From Anaeromyxobacter sp. (GTDB lineage: Bacteria; Myxococcota; Myxococcia; Myxococcales; Anaeromyxobacteraceae), in assembly GCA_020028115.1 (NCBI GenBank), contig JAHWYA010000049.1:1-8501 (forward strand): a stretch of 8,501 bases of DNA, read 5' to 3'. This document shows positions 1-5,935 of this stretch, piece by piece. Below the pieces are notes generated by a model, which was not told the origin of the DNA, did not search any database, and saw nothing but the letters and a program-made list of their open reading frames with translations. Every line of letters starts with the position of its first letter. The stretch's first letter is position 1. The translations under genes and the position numbers were made by a program.

Positions 1-572
1 AGCGCGGCCGCGAACAGGAGCACGACGAGCGCCGCGTCGCCGCGGAGCGCCACCCCCCGGGCGCGCGCCCACGCGAGGAACGCGGTCCCCGCCGCGGCCG
101 CGGCGAGCGCGGCGGCGACGTAGGCGAGGTAGGCGCGCCGGACGCGCGCCTCCCACGCGCTCGGAACGTACGGGAGGAGCTCCGACAGGTCCGCGGGCGC
201 GACCGCGACGCCGCCGCCCTCGACCTCGTCGAACGGCTCGAGCCGCCCGCCGCGCGCCGCCGCGAGGACGTCGTCCCAGGTCCCCTCGATGACCGCGCGC
301 CCGCGGCGCCGTACGCGGAACGGTCCGGCCCGGAGCTGGGGCGGCGCGGGCCCGAGCGGCGGCGGGACGAGCGCGGGGTGGAGCGGCCGTCGCCTCCCCC
401 GCCGCAGGAACCGGACGAGGGCCCAGAGCCCCACGAGCGGGACGCCCGCCACGAGCACGAGCCCGAGCGCCACCGGTCCCCCGGGCGCGAGCAGGAGCAT
501 CGGGAGCGGCGAGGCGAGCGCCGCGGCGAGCGCGAGCGGCTCGAGCCGGTCGACGGTGCTGCGGGGAGGCAT
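1..572 (-). CDS. Partial membrane protein of unknown function
   Basis: An open frame on the minus strand starts with ATG (572-570) and stays open for 190 codons to the left edge, so the C-terminus is missing. I do not recognise the family. Residues about 12-31 and 33-55 are two hydrophobic segments joined by a short Pro/Gly turn, followed by a basic stretch (RFLRRGRRRP) that predicts a cytoplasmic side. A soluble region follows at about 60-143, with an acidic, Gly-rich part near residues 95-125. A third hydrophobic segment spans about 147-169 and a fourth begins near 179. The gene is divergent from the acyltransferase gene with a 77-base spacer. There is no Shine-Dalgarno sequence, but TATAGC lies 8 bases upstream of the ATG, which fits a leaderless transcript. 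Codon positions show the usual strong G/C third-base bias, so I believe it is coding. Function is unknown. Confidence 0.72.
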   Translation of the reverse strand, partial: MPPRSTVDRLEPLALAAALASPLPMLLLAPGGPVALGLVLVAGVPLVGLWALVRFLRRGRRRPLHPALVPPPLGPAPPQLRAGPFRVRRRGRAVIEGTWDDVLAAARGGRLEPFDEVEGGGVAVAPADLSELLPYVPSAWEARVRRAYLAYVAAALAAAAAGTAFLAWARARGVALRGDAALVVLLFAAA

Positions 573-649
573 GCGCGGAGGCTATACCGGCCGCCCGGCC
601 CGCGGGCGAAGCACCGGCGGGGCGGGATCTTTGGTAGCTTCCGCGGCGC
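573..649. promoter_or_regulatory. Divergent promoter region
   Basis: This 77-base spacer separates two divergent start codons. On the minus strand, TATAGC (586 to 581) lies 8 bases before the ATG at 572. On the plus strand, an extended -10 element TGG-TAGCTT (632-640) lies 9 bases before the ATG at 650. Neither has a convincing -35 element or a Shine-Dalgarno sequence. The spacing would put both transcription starts almost on the start codons. This is a motif reading only. Confidence 0.35.
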
Positions 650-1588
650 ATGCCGGTCCCGCTCCGAAAGCGCGCGAAGCGCCGCGTCCGCTCGGTGTTC
701 CTCGTCGCGGCGGTGCGGCTCCTGTCGCTCCTGCCGCTCCGGGCGGCGCTCGCGGTCGGGACCGCGGTCGGCCGCGCCGCGTGGGTCCTCGCCCGCGAGA
801 CGCGCCGGCAGATGCTCGCGCAGCTCGAGCGCGCGCTGCCCGAGCTCCCCGCGGCCGAGCGCGAGCGGATCGCGCGCGCCTCGCTCGTCCACCTCGCCTG
901 GCTCGCGGCGGAGGTCGTGACGCTCCCCCGCTGGCGCGCCGCGCTCGAGCGCTACGTCGGGCTCGCGCCCGGCGCCGAGGAGGTCTTCCGCGGCGCCCTC
1001 GCGCGCGGCCGCGGCCTCGTCTACGTCGCGGGGCACGTCGGGAACTGGGAGCTCATGGCGCAGCGGGTCCCGAGGGTCGGCCCGTGGCCGGCGGCGACCA
1101 TCGCGAAGACCACCATCGACCCCGGGCTGAACGTGCTGATCGAGCGGGCGCGCCGTGCGGGGGGCGTCGAGACGCTCTGGCGCGAGGACCCGTCGACCGC
1201 GCGGGCGATGATCCGCTGCTTCAAGCGGAACGAGATCCTCGGGATCCTCATCGACCAGGACACGAGCGTGCAGGGCGTGTTCGTCCCGTTCTTCGGCCGC
1301 CCCGCCTACACGCCCCGCGCCGCCGCCGACCTCGCGCTCCGCTTCCGCGCGCCCGTGGTGGTCGGCACCTGCCGCCGCCGCGGCCCGCACCCCGGCGACG
1401 GCCACGTGGTCGAGGCGGTCGAGATCCCGTACGACCCGGACGCCGCGGACCGGGAAGCGGAGGCGATCAGGGTGACGGCCGCGTGCACGGCCGTCCTGGA
1501 GGCGGCCATCCGGCGGAACCCGGTGGAGTGGGTCTGGATGCACGAGCGGTGGAAGACCACGCCCGACCCCGCGTCCGGGGCTCCCTAG
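650..1588 (+). CDS. LpxL/HtrB-family lipid A (lysophospholipid) acyltransferase
   Basis: A 312-residue protein of the LpxL/HtrB/MsbB acyltransferase family, close to the family's usual length of about 300. These enzymes add a secondary acyl chain from acyl-ACP to a lipid A precursor at the inner face of the inner membrane. A basic N-terminus (RKRAKRRVR) leads into a hydrophobic stretch at about residues 15-45, the expected single membrane anchor. The catalytic HX4(D/E) motif is visible as H129-V-G-N-W-E134. Further family signatures are I-D202-Q203-D204 and, near the C-terminus, W-M-H298-E-R-W-K, preceded by the N-P-V-E-W typical of the family. The ATG at 650 has no Shine-Dalgarno sequence, but a -10-like element ends 9 bases upstream. 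The neighbouring lpt genes support a role in LPS assembly. LpxL and LpxM cannot be told apart from sequence alone, and another acyl acceptor is possible. Confidence 0.88.
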   Translation: MPVPLRKRAKRRVRSVFLVAAVRLLSLLPLRAALAVGTAVGRAAWVLARETRRQMLAQLERALPELPAAERERIARASLVHLAWLAAEVVTLPRWRAALERYVGLAPGAEEVFRGALARGRGLVYVAGHVGNWELMAQRVPRVGPWPAATIAKTTIDPGLNVLIERARRAGGVETLWREDPSTARAMIRCFKRNEILGILIDQDTSVQGVFVPFFGRPAYTPRAAADLALRFRAPVVVGTCRRRGPHPGDGHVVEAVEIPYDPDAADREAEAIRVTAACTAVLEAAIRRNPVEWVWMHERWKTTPDPASGAP

Positions 1589-1681
1589 CAAAGCCGGTGC
1601 CGAAATCCCGTGAGCTTTCGCGCCCGTACGGCGAGGCGACGCTTAGCAAGGTCTATGCCCTACGATCCGCACGGGAAAGAA

Positions 1682-1690
1682 TGCTATGTT
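1682..1690 (+). promoter_or_regulatory. Candidate extended -10 promoter for the lpt-rpoN operon
   Basis: TGC-TATGTT matches an extended -10 element at TG and at four of six hexamer positions. It ends 13 bases before the ATG at 1704. I see no matching -35 element. The gap 1589-1703 otherwise holds only a weak 5-bp stem (1601-1605 with 1616-1620) and TACGAT at 1661-1666, a second possible -10. The first ATG of the frame (1686) lies inside this element, which argues for a later lptC start if the promoter is real. Confidence 0.35.
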
Positions 1691-1703
1691 TCAGCGCGTT
1701 TGC

Positions 1704-2222
1704 ATGAGGATGAACGCGTCTCTGATCGCCGCCGCAGCCGCCCTCGCCGCCCTCGGCTGCGGGGGCGCGCCGCGCCCGAGCACCGAGGAAGTTCCACCGG
1801 AGCTCCGGCTCGAGGGCGTCCGGTTCCGCGTGTATCGCGGTGACGTCCTGCGCGCGGTGGGCGAGTCGGAGACCGCCTCGCTCCGGCGCGACTCCTCCGA
1901 GCTCCGCGCCCGGAACCTCGAGGCGACGCTCCCCCGGGGAGGGATCCCGGTCCGCGTGACCGCCCCGGCGGGCGAGGGGTCGCTCCAGTCCCGCTCCTTC
2001 CAGGCGACCGGGGGTGTCGTGGTCTCCCGCGGCGACGACGCCGCGCGGACCGAGCGCGCCCGGTACGAGCCGGACGGCCTCGTCCGCGGCGACGATCCGG
2101 TGGTCGTCGCCGGCCGGGGGTACCGGCTCGAGGGCAAGGGGTTCACCCTCGACCCCGCCGCCGGCCAGATCGCCGTGCGCGGTGGCGCGCGGCTCCTCGC
2201 GGGCCTCCCGGGGGCGCGGTGA
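1704..2222 (+). CDS. lptC: LptC-like LPS export lipoprotein
   Basis: LptC hands LPS from the LptBFG inner-membrane extractor to the periplasmic bridge protein LptA. The body of this protein is a series of short beta-strand repeats, with phrases such as [14 protein letters not shown] near the start and [11 protein letters not shown] near the end, as expected for the LptC beta-jellyroll. The N-terminus is MRMN followed by an Ala/Leu-rich stretch ending in A-L-G-C19, a lipobox, so it looks like a lipoprotein. E. coli LptC instead has a transmembrane anchor. In-frame ATGs occur at 1686, 1704 and 1710. I chose 1704 because 1686 lies inside a candidate -10 element, but GGGAAAG at 1673-1679 could serve as a weak ribosome site for 1686. 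The stop overlaps the lptA GTG by four bases. Identity rests mainly on fold style and on position directly before lptA and lptB. Confidence 0.8.
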   Translation: MRMNASLIAAAAALAALGCGGAPRPSTEEVPPELRLEGVRFRVYRGDVLRAVGESETASLRRDSSELRARNLEATLPRGGIPVRVTAPAGEGSLQSRSFQATGGVVVSRGDDAARTERARYEPDGLVRGDDPVVVAGRGYRLEGKGFTLDPAAGQIAVRGGARLLAGLPGAR

Positions 2223-2725
2223 CCCTCCCGCTCCTGCTCGCCCTCGCCCTCGTGGCTCCCCCCGCGCGGCCGGCGGACGCCCTGGCGCGCCGCGCGCCGA
2301 TCCGCGTCGACGCCGACGAGGTCCAGTACGCGTTCCAGAAGCGCGAGGTGACGTTCACGGGAAAGAAGCCCGTCACGCTCACCCGCGACGACGCGACGCT
2401 CACCTGCCGCCGCATCGTCGCCAAGACCGACGAGGCGGGGCAGATCGTCACCGCCTCGTGCACCGGGGACGTCCGCTTCGCGCGCGGGGGGAGAGTCGTG
2501 ACCTGCGAGCAGGCGACCTTCGAGGAGGCCGCGGAGCGCGTGGTCTGCGAGGGGAACCCCGTCCTGCGCGACGCGGGGACGGAGGCCCGGGGCACCCGGC
2601 TCGTCTACGACCTCAAGGCGGACGAGGCGAAGCTCGAGGGCGCCCGGATCACGCTCCCCGGAGACGAGGTCGAGCAGCGGCGCCAGGCGCTCGAGGAGCG
2701 CCGGCGAAAGGAGAAGCGGCCGTGA
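2219..2725 (+). CDS. lptA: LptA periplasmic LPS transport protein
   Basis: A 168-residue OstA/LptA-family protein that forms the periplasmic bridge carrying LPS from LptC to LptD. The GTG start overlaps the lptC stop (GTGA). A hydrophobic stretch (residues 3-15) followed by a small-residue site near P-A-D-A21 looks like a Sec signal peptide, although its n-region has no Lys or Arg. The mature part begins with [18 protein letters not shown], the usual LptA opening in which the first strand is followed by the next repeat ([15 protein letters not shown]). The tail from about residue 150 is charged and probably helical or disordered. Four cysteines (C63, C81, C96, C110) lie in successive strand repeats, whereas E. 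coli LptA is cysteine-free to my knowledge. The gene sits between lptC and lptB. Family is clear from context and repeat pattern. Confidence 0.86.
   Translation: MTLPLLLALALVAPPARPADALARRAPIRVDADEVQYAFQKREVTFTGKKPVTLTRDDATLTCRRIVAKTDEAGQIVTASCTGDVRFARGGRVVTCEQATFEEAAERVVCEGNPVLRDAGTEARGTRLVYDLKADEAKLEGARITLPGDEVEQRRQALEERRRKEKRP
2707..2713 (+). promoter_or_regulatory. Ribosome binding site fixing the lptB GTG start
   Basis: AAAGGAG lies inside the end of lptA, 8 bases before the GTG at 2722. It supports that start over any upstream in-frame start. The open frame extends upstream across lptA and lptC, but only as a shadow. Confidence 0.7.
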
Positions 2726-3483
2726 CCGTCCCCGGGGAGGCGCCCGTGCTCCTGCGCGCGGAGGGGCTCGTGAAGACCTACCGCGGCCGGCGCGTGGTCG
2801 ACCAGGTGTCGTTCCACGTCGCCCCGGGCGAGGTGGTCGGGCTGCTCGGGCCGAACGGCGCCGGCAAGACGACCTCGTTCAACATGGTCGTCGGGCTCGT
2901 CGTGCCGGAGGCGGGGCGCGTGCTCCTCGGCGACGTCGAGCTCACGCGGCTGCCGATGCACCGCCGGGCGCGGCTCGGCGTCGGGTACCTGCCGCAGGAG
3001 GCGTCCATCTTCCGCCGGCTCACGGTGCGCCAGAACTTCACCGGCGTCCTCGAGGCGCTCGGCGTGCCGCGCCGGGAGCGGGAGGAGCGGTCGAGCGCGC
3101 TCATCGCCGAGTTCCGCCTCGACAAGGTGGCGGACTCCCTCGGCGAGCAGCTCTCCGGCGGCGAGCGGCGGCGCGCGGAGGTCGCGCGGAGCCTGCTCTC
3201 GAGCCCGCGCTACATCCTCTTCGACGAGCCGTTCGCGGGCGTCGACCCGATCGCGGTCGGCGAGCTGCAGCGGCTCATCGGCGGGCTGCGCGACCGCGGC
3301 ATCGGCGTGCTCATCACGGACCACGCGGTCCGCGAGGCGCTCGGCATCTGCGGGCGCGCGTACATCCTCTCGGCGGGGGCGATCCTGGAGGCGGGCACGC
3401 CCGCCGAGATCGCCGCCTCGCCCAGGGCGCGCGCGGTGTACCTCGGCGAGAAGTTCCGGCTGGACGAACAGGCGGTGAACTGA
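2722..3483 (+). CDS. lptB: LptB, ATPase of the LPS export ABC transporter
   Basis: A 253-residue cytoplasmic ABC ATPase, slightly longer than the usual LptB of about 240. It powers LPS extraction from the inner membrane together with LptF and LptG, which are not in this window. All nucleotide-binding motifs are intact: Walker A G-P-N-G-A-G-K-T (43-50), Q-loop Q92 in [10 protein letters not shown], signature LSGGE (144-148), Walker B YILFDE (164-169) with catalytic E169, D-loop residues G-V-D-P, and switch His H201 in [14 protein letters not shown] and [12 protein letters not shown] are close to the LptB hallmark forms and separate it from generic amino-acid transporter ATPases. The GTG start overlaps the lptA stop and has a good ribosome site. 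It is followed three bases later by rpoN, as in many Proteobacteria. Confidence 0.96.
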   Translation: MTVPGEAPVLLRAEGLVKTYRGRRVVDQVSFHVAPGEVVGLLGPNGAGKTTSFNMVVGLVVPEAGRVLLGDVELTRLPMHRRARLGVGYLPQEASIFRRLTVRQNFTGVLEALGVPRREREERSSALIAEFRLDKVADSLGEQLSGGERRRAEVARSLLSSPRYILFDEPFAGVDPIAVGELQRLIGGLRDRGIGVLITDHAVREALGICGRAYILSAGAILEAGTPAEIAASPRARAVYLGEKFRLDEQAVN

Positions 3484-3486
3484 CCG

Positions 3487-4992
3487 ATGGCCCTCGAGCT
3501 GAAGCAGCACCTCAAGATGACGCAGCAGCTGGTGATGACTCCCCAGCTGCAGCAGGCCATCAAGCTCCTGCAGCTCTCGAGGATGGAGCTCGTCGACCTC
3601 ATCCGGACGGAGGTGACCGAGAACCCTCTCCTCGAGGGCGCGGACGAGCCCGAGGAGGAGCCGGTCCAGAGCGGGGAGAGCCCGGCCGAGGTCGCCGACC
3701 ACGAGGCGAAGCCGGACGCCAAGGAGGCGGAGAAGGCGCAGGAGGTGAAGGGCGAGGAGGGCGCGAACGAGATCGACTGGGACCAGTACCTCGACCACTA
3801 CCAGCTGCAGGGGCACACCGCGCCGTCGAACCGGAACCTCTCCGACGAGGAGATGCCCGGGTACGAGGCGACGCTCACGCGCAAGGCCGACCTCGTCGAT
3901 CACCTCGTCTGGCAGCTTCGGCTCTCGAACTTCTCCCCCGAGGACGAGCGGGTCGCGATGCTGGTCATCGGGAACCTCGACGAGGACGGGTACTTCAAGA
4001 TGCCCGCGGTGGAGGGCGAGTCGGACGACGCGGCCCCACGCGATCCGATCATGCGCGTCGCCTTCGAGGCGGGCGTCGGGGTCGAGCACGCCGAGGCGGT
4101 GCTGAAGCGGGTCCAGCTCCTCGACCCGGTCGGCGTCGCCGCCCGCGACCTGCGCGAATGCCTCCTGAACCAGGTGCGGCTGCTGAACGCGGACACGCCC
4201 GAGATCGTCGCGATCATCGAGCGGCACCTGAAGCACCTCGAGTCGAAGAACTACGCGGCGATCGCGAAGGACCTCAAGATCCCCATCGAGGAGGTCGTGA
4301 AGGCGGTGAAGGTGATCAGCCGCCTCGAGCCGAAGCCGGGCCGCGCCTTCTCCGGCGAGGAGCCGCAGTACATCACCCCCGACGTGTACGTTCACAAGAT
4401 GGGGGACAAGTACGTCACGGTCCTGAACGACGACGGGCTCTCGAAGCTCCGCATCTCCGGGATGTACCGGGCGGCCCTGAAGAACGGGAAGGCGGGCGAC
4501 GCGAAGGAGTACATCCAGGACAAGCTGCGGAGCGCGGTGTGGCTCATCCGCTCGATCCACCAGCGCCAGCGCACGATCTTCAAGGTCACCGAGTCGATCG
4601 TGAAGTTCCAGCGCGACTTCCTCGACAAGGGGATCGCGTACCTGAAGCCGCTCATCCTGCGCGACGTCGCCGAGGACATCGGCATGCACGAGTCCACCGT
4701 CTCGCGCGTGACGACGAACAAGTACGTCCACACGCCGCAGGGGATCTACGAGCTCAAGTTCTTCTTCAACTCCGCCATCAACCGCACCGGCGGCGACGAG
4801 ATCGCCAGCGAGGCGGTGAAGAACCACATCAAGCAGATCGTGGCGGCCGAGGACGCGAAGCACCCGCACTCCGACCAGAAGATCGTCGAGATCCTGAAGG
4901 GCCAGGGGATCGAGATCGCCCGGCGGACCGTCGCGAAGTACCGCGAGGTCCTCGGGATCCTGCCCTCGTCGAAGCGCAAGAAGTACTTCTAA
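3487..4992 (+). CDS. rpoN: RNA polymerase sigma-54 factor
   Basis: Sigma-54 directs RNA polymerase to -24/-12 promoters and needs an AAA+ enhancer-binding activator to open them. The 501-residue length is typical. Region I (about 1-51) is the Gln/Leu-rich activator-response segment, with MTQQLVMTPQLQQAIKLLQL. Region II (about 52-105) is a long acidic, low-complexity linker. The core-binding domain fills about 130-330. A helix-turn-helix for the -12 element lies near 391-410 (LRDVAEDIGMHESTVSRVT). The RpoN box A478-R-R-T-V-A-K-Y-R-E487, which contacts the -24 element, is perfect. The ATG is three bases after the lptB stop with only a weak AGGCGG upstream, so translation is probably coupled. 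It is co-transcribed with the lpt genes, and the hpf unit downstream has its own promoter. Confidence 0.98.
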   Translation: MALELKQHLKMTQQLVMTPQLQQAIKLLQLSRMELVDLIRTEVTENPLLEGADEPEEEPVQSGESPAEVADHEAKPDAKEAEKAQEVKGEEGANEIDWDQYLDHYQLQGHTAPSNRNLSDEEMPGYEATLTRKADLVDHLVWQLRLSNFSPEDERVAMLVIGNLDEDGYFKMPAVEGESDDAAPRDPIMRVAFEAGVGVEHAEAVLKRVQLLDPVGVAARDLRECLLNQVRLLNADTPEIVAIIERHLKHLESKNYAAIAKDLKIPIEEVVKAVKVISRLEPKPGRAFSGEEPQYITPDVYVHKMGDKYVTVLNDDGLSKLRISGMYRAALKNGKAGDAKEYIQDKLRSAVWLIRSIHQRQRTIFKVTESIVKFQRDFLDKGIAYLKPLILRDVAEDIGMHESTVSRVTTNKYVHTPQGIYELKFFFNSAINRTGGDEIASEAVKNHIKQIVAAEDAKHPHSDQKIVEILKGQGIEIARRTVAKYREVLGILPSSKRKKYF

Positions 4993-5008
4993 GCGAGGGC
5001 CGCCTCGC
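4993..5008 (+). terminator. Hairpin immediately after rpoN
   Basis: A perfect 6-bp GC stem, GCGAGG-gccg-CCTCGC, starts at the base after the rpoN stop codon. There is no T-run behind it, so it is either a weak terminator or a stem that protects the transcript end. Confidence 0.3.
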
Positions 5009-5031
5009 CCCGCCGCCCCGTGCCGTGATCG

Positions 5032-5061
5032 CGGGACGGCCCGCCGTGCGGCCGCGTCCCG
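5032..5061 (+). terminator. Second GC hairpin between rpoN and hpf
   Basis: CGGGAC then GGCC (5032-5041) can pair with GGCC and GTCCCG (5050-5053, 5056-5061). This gives a 10-bp stem with a 2-base bulge and an 8-base loop. No T-run follows. CGTCCCGGGACG (5055-5066) is also a perfect 12-base palindrome. It may slow or end rpoN transcription, or it may be chance in GC-rich DNA. Confidence 0.28.
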
Positions 5062-5120
5062 GGACGCCCCGCAAGAGCGTCGCGGAGGAGCACGCTCCCG
5101 ATCCCCGCGGGTCGGCCCCC

Positions 5121-5129
5121 TGTTATGAT
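5121..5129 (+). promoter_or_regulatory. Extended -10 promoter of hpf
   Basis: TGT-TATGAT matches the extended -10 consensus at TG and at five of six hexamer bases, which is striking in such GC-rich DNA. No -35 element is needed for this type and none is clear. It predicts a start near 5136 and a leader of about 115 bases. The longest ATG-initiated frame for hpf (5125) begins inside this element and is therefore not the translation start. Confidence 0.6.
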
Positions 5130-5135
5130 GCTCTC

Positions 5136-5250
5136 GAGCATGTTGCCAGTCCGGGCAACATCGGCGTCGGCCGCGGTTGCGGCGGGTTTTCAGACCCCGC
5201 CGGCCGCGGCCGAAGCATTTCCAGGTCGTTCGTTCCAAGGAGGCGAGGCA
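5136..5250 (+). promoter_or_regulatory. Structured 5' leader of hpf with two stem-loops
   Basis: The predicted leader folds into two hairpins. The first is an 8-bp perfect stem, ATGTTGCC (5140-5147) with GGCAACAT (5154-5161) and a 6-base loop. The second has a 10-bp outer stem, TCGGCCGCGG (5167-5176) with CCGCGGCCGA (5204-5213), a small internal loop, then a 7-bp inner stem CGGCGGG (5180-5186) with CCCGCCG (5196-5202) around TTTTCAGAC. The ribosome site lies 24 bases after the second hairpin and looks unpaired. The first stem could instead be a DNA operator just after the transcription start. No known riboswitch class is recognised. Confidence 0.45.
5237..5243 (+). promoter_or_regulatory. Strong ribosome binding site of hpf
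   Basis: AAGGAGG, a near-perfect anti-16S match, lies 7 bases before the ATG at 5251. It decides the hpf start against the upstream in-frame ATGs at 5125, 5128 and 5140. It is the best Shine-Dalgarno sequence in the window. Confidence 0.9.
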
Positions 5251-5808
5251 ATGCAGGTGAACATCACCTTCCGCCATCTCGAGCCCACCGACGCCCTCAA
5301 GACCCACGTCCGCGAGCGCGTCGCGCACGTCGGCCGCTACATCGACCGGCCGGGCGAGGCCCACGCGGTCCTGCACGTCGAGAACCTCGACCATCACGCC
5401 GAGATCACCATGAAGGCGGGGCGCTTCCTGCTCCGCGGCACCGGCCGGTCCCAGGACATGTACGCGTCGATCGACGCCGCCGCGGAGCGGATCGAGAAGC
5501 AGCTGAAGAAGCACAAGGAGCGGCTCTACGACCACCACAAGACGAACGGCCACGCGACCGAGGCGGCGCCGCTGGAGGTCCGGCACGACGTGCTCGACAT
5601 GCTCGAGCACCCGGACCGCCCGCGCCACCGCGTCGTGAAGAGCACCCAGTTCCAGGCGAAGCCGATGAGCGTCGACGAGGCGATCCTCCAGCTCGAGCTC
5701 CTCGACGCGCGCTTCTACGTCTTCCAGAACGCCACGGATCTCGCGATCAACGTGGTCTACAAGCGCGACGACGGGAACTTCGGAGTGATCGAGGCGCGGG
5801 CGGGCTAG
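5251..5808 (+). CDS. hpf: Long-form ribosome hibernation promoting factor
   Basis: A 185-residue long HPF (S30AE/YfiA family). It binds the 30S decoding centre in slow growth and, through its C-terminal domain, joins two ribosomes into 100S dimers. Residues 1-95 form the ribosome-binding beta-alpha-beta-beta-beta-alpha domain, starting MQVNITFRHLEPTDALK and ending in the basic helix IEKQLKKHKERL. A His-rich linker of about 30 residues follows. Residues about 128-183 are the dimerisation domain, with hallmark phrases KPMSVDEAILQLELL and FYVFQNA, then VVYKRDDGNFGVIE. Enterobacterial HPF lacks this second domain, so here the rpoN-linked copy is the long form. The start at 5251 is fixed by AAGGAGG. 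The frame continues upstream to 5125, but that part is promoter and leader. Expression is probably separate from rpoN through its own promoter. Confidence 0.96.
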   Translation: MQVNITFRHLEPTDALKTHVRERVAHVGRYIDRPGEAHAVLHVENLDHHAEITMKAGRFLLRGTGRSQDMYASIDAAAERIEKQLKKHKERLYDHHKTNGHATEAAPLEVRHDVLDMLEHPDRPRHRVVKSTQFQAKPMSVDEAILQLELLDARFYVFQNATDLAINVVYKRDDGNFGVIEARAG

Positions 5809-5840
5809 CGCGACCCCGCGATTCCCGGCCCGGAGGCGTC

Positions 5841-5871
5841 CGGCCGGTGCGGAGCGCTTCCGCGCCGGTCG
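5841..5871 (+). terminator. Strong hairpin after hpf
   Basis: A 13-bp stem with two G-T wobbles, CGGCCGGTGCGGA (5841-5853) with TCCGCGCCGGTCG (5859-5871), encloses a 5-base loop. It begins 32 bases after the hpf stop and lies upstream of the ptsN promoter. It is probably the end of the hpf transcript, although no T-run follows. In such GC-rich genomes terminators often lack one. Confidence 0.45.
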
Positions 5872-5892
5872 GCCGCGCACCGGCTTGCCTTC

Positions 5893-5921
5893 TTGCCGTC
5901 GCGTTGCCACCTGTGTTAGCT
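5893..5921 (+). promoter_or_regulatory. Candidate ptsN promoter
   Basis: TTGCCG (5893-5898), a 17-base spacer and TTAGCT (5916-5921) look like a sigma-70-type promoter. The -10 ends 14 bases before the ATG, giving a leader of about 8 bases. TTGCC occurs three times here (5885, 5893, 5904). The last two are spaced like the -24/-12 elements of sigma-54, but the invariant GG is TG, so a sigma-54 reading is weak. Confidence 0.35.
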
Positions 5922-5935
5922 GACGCCGGTCCACC

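Noticed and set aside
1601..1620. CGAAA/TTTCG stem after the acyltransferase gene
   Set aside because: It has only 5 bp with a 10-base loop and no T-run, too weak for a terminator call.
1586..1651. Two copies of a TAGCAA(A)G motif in the gap before lptC (1586 and 1644)
   Set aside because: They are too short and imperfect to be called a repeat; one overlaps the stop codon of the acyltransferase gene.
289..1707. A 472-codon plus-strand frame covering the left gene and the acyltransferase
   Set aside because: It crosses two real genes in other frames, has an Arg/Pro/Ala-biased translation and has no recognisable domain.
5125..5250. A 42-residue N-terminal extension of HPF
   Set aside because: Its ATG lies inside the TATGAT -10 element, the segment folds into two hairpins, and a perfect ribosome site precedes the family-consistent start at 5251.
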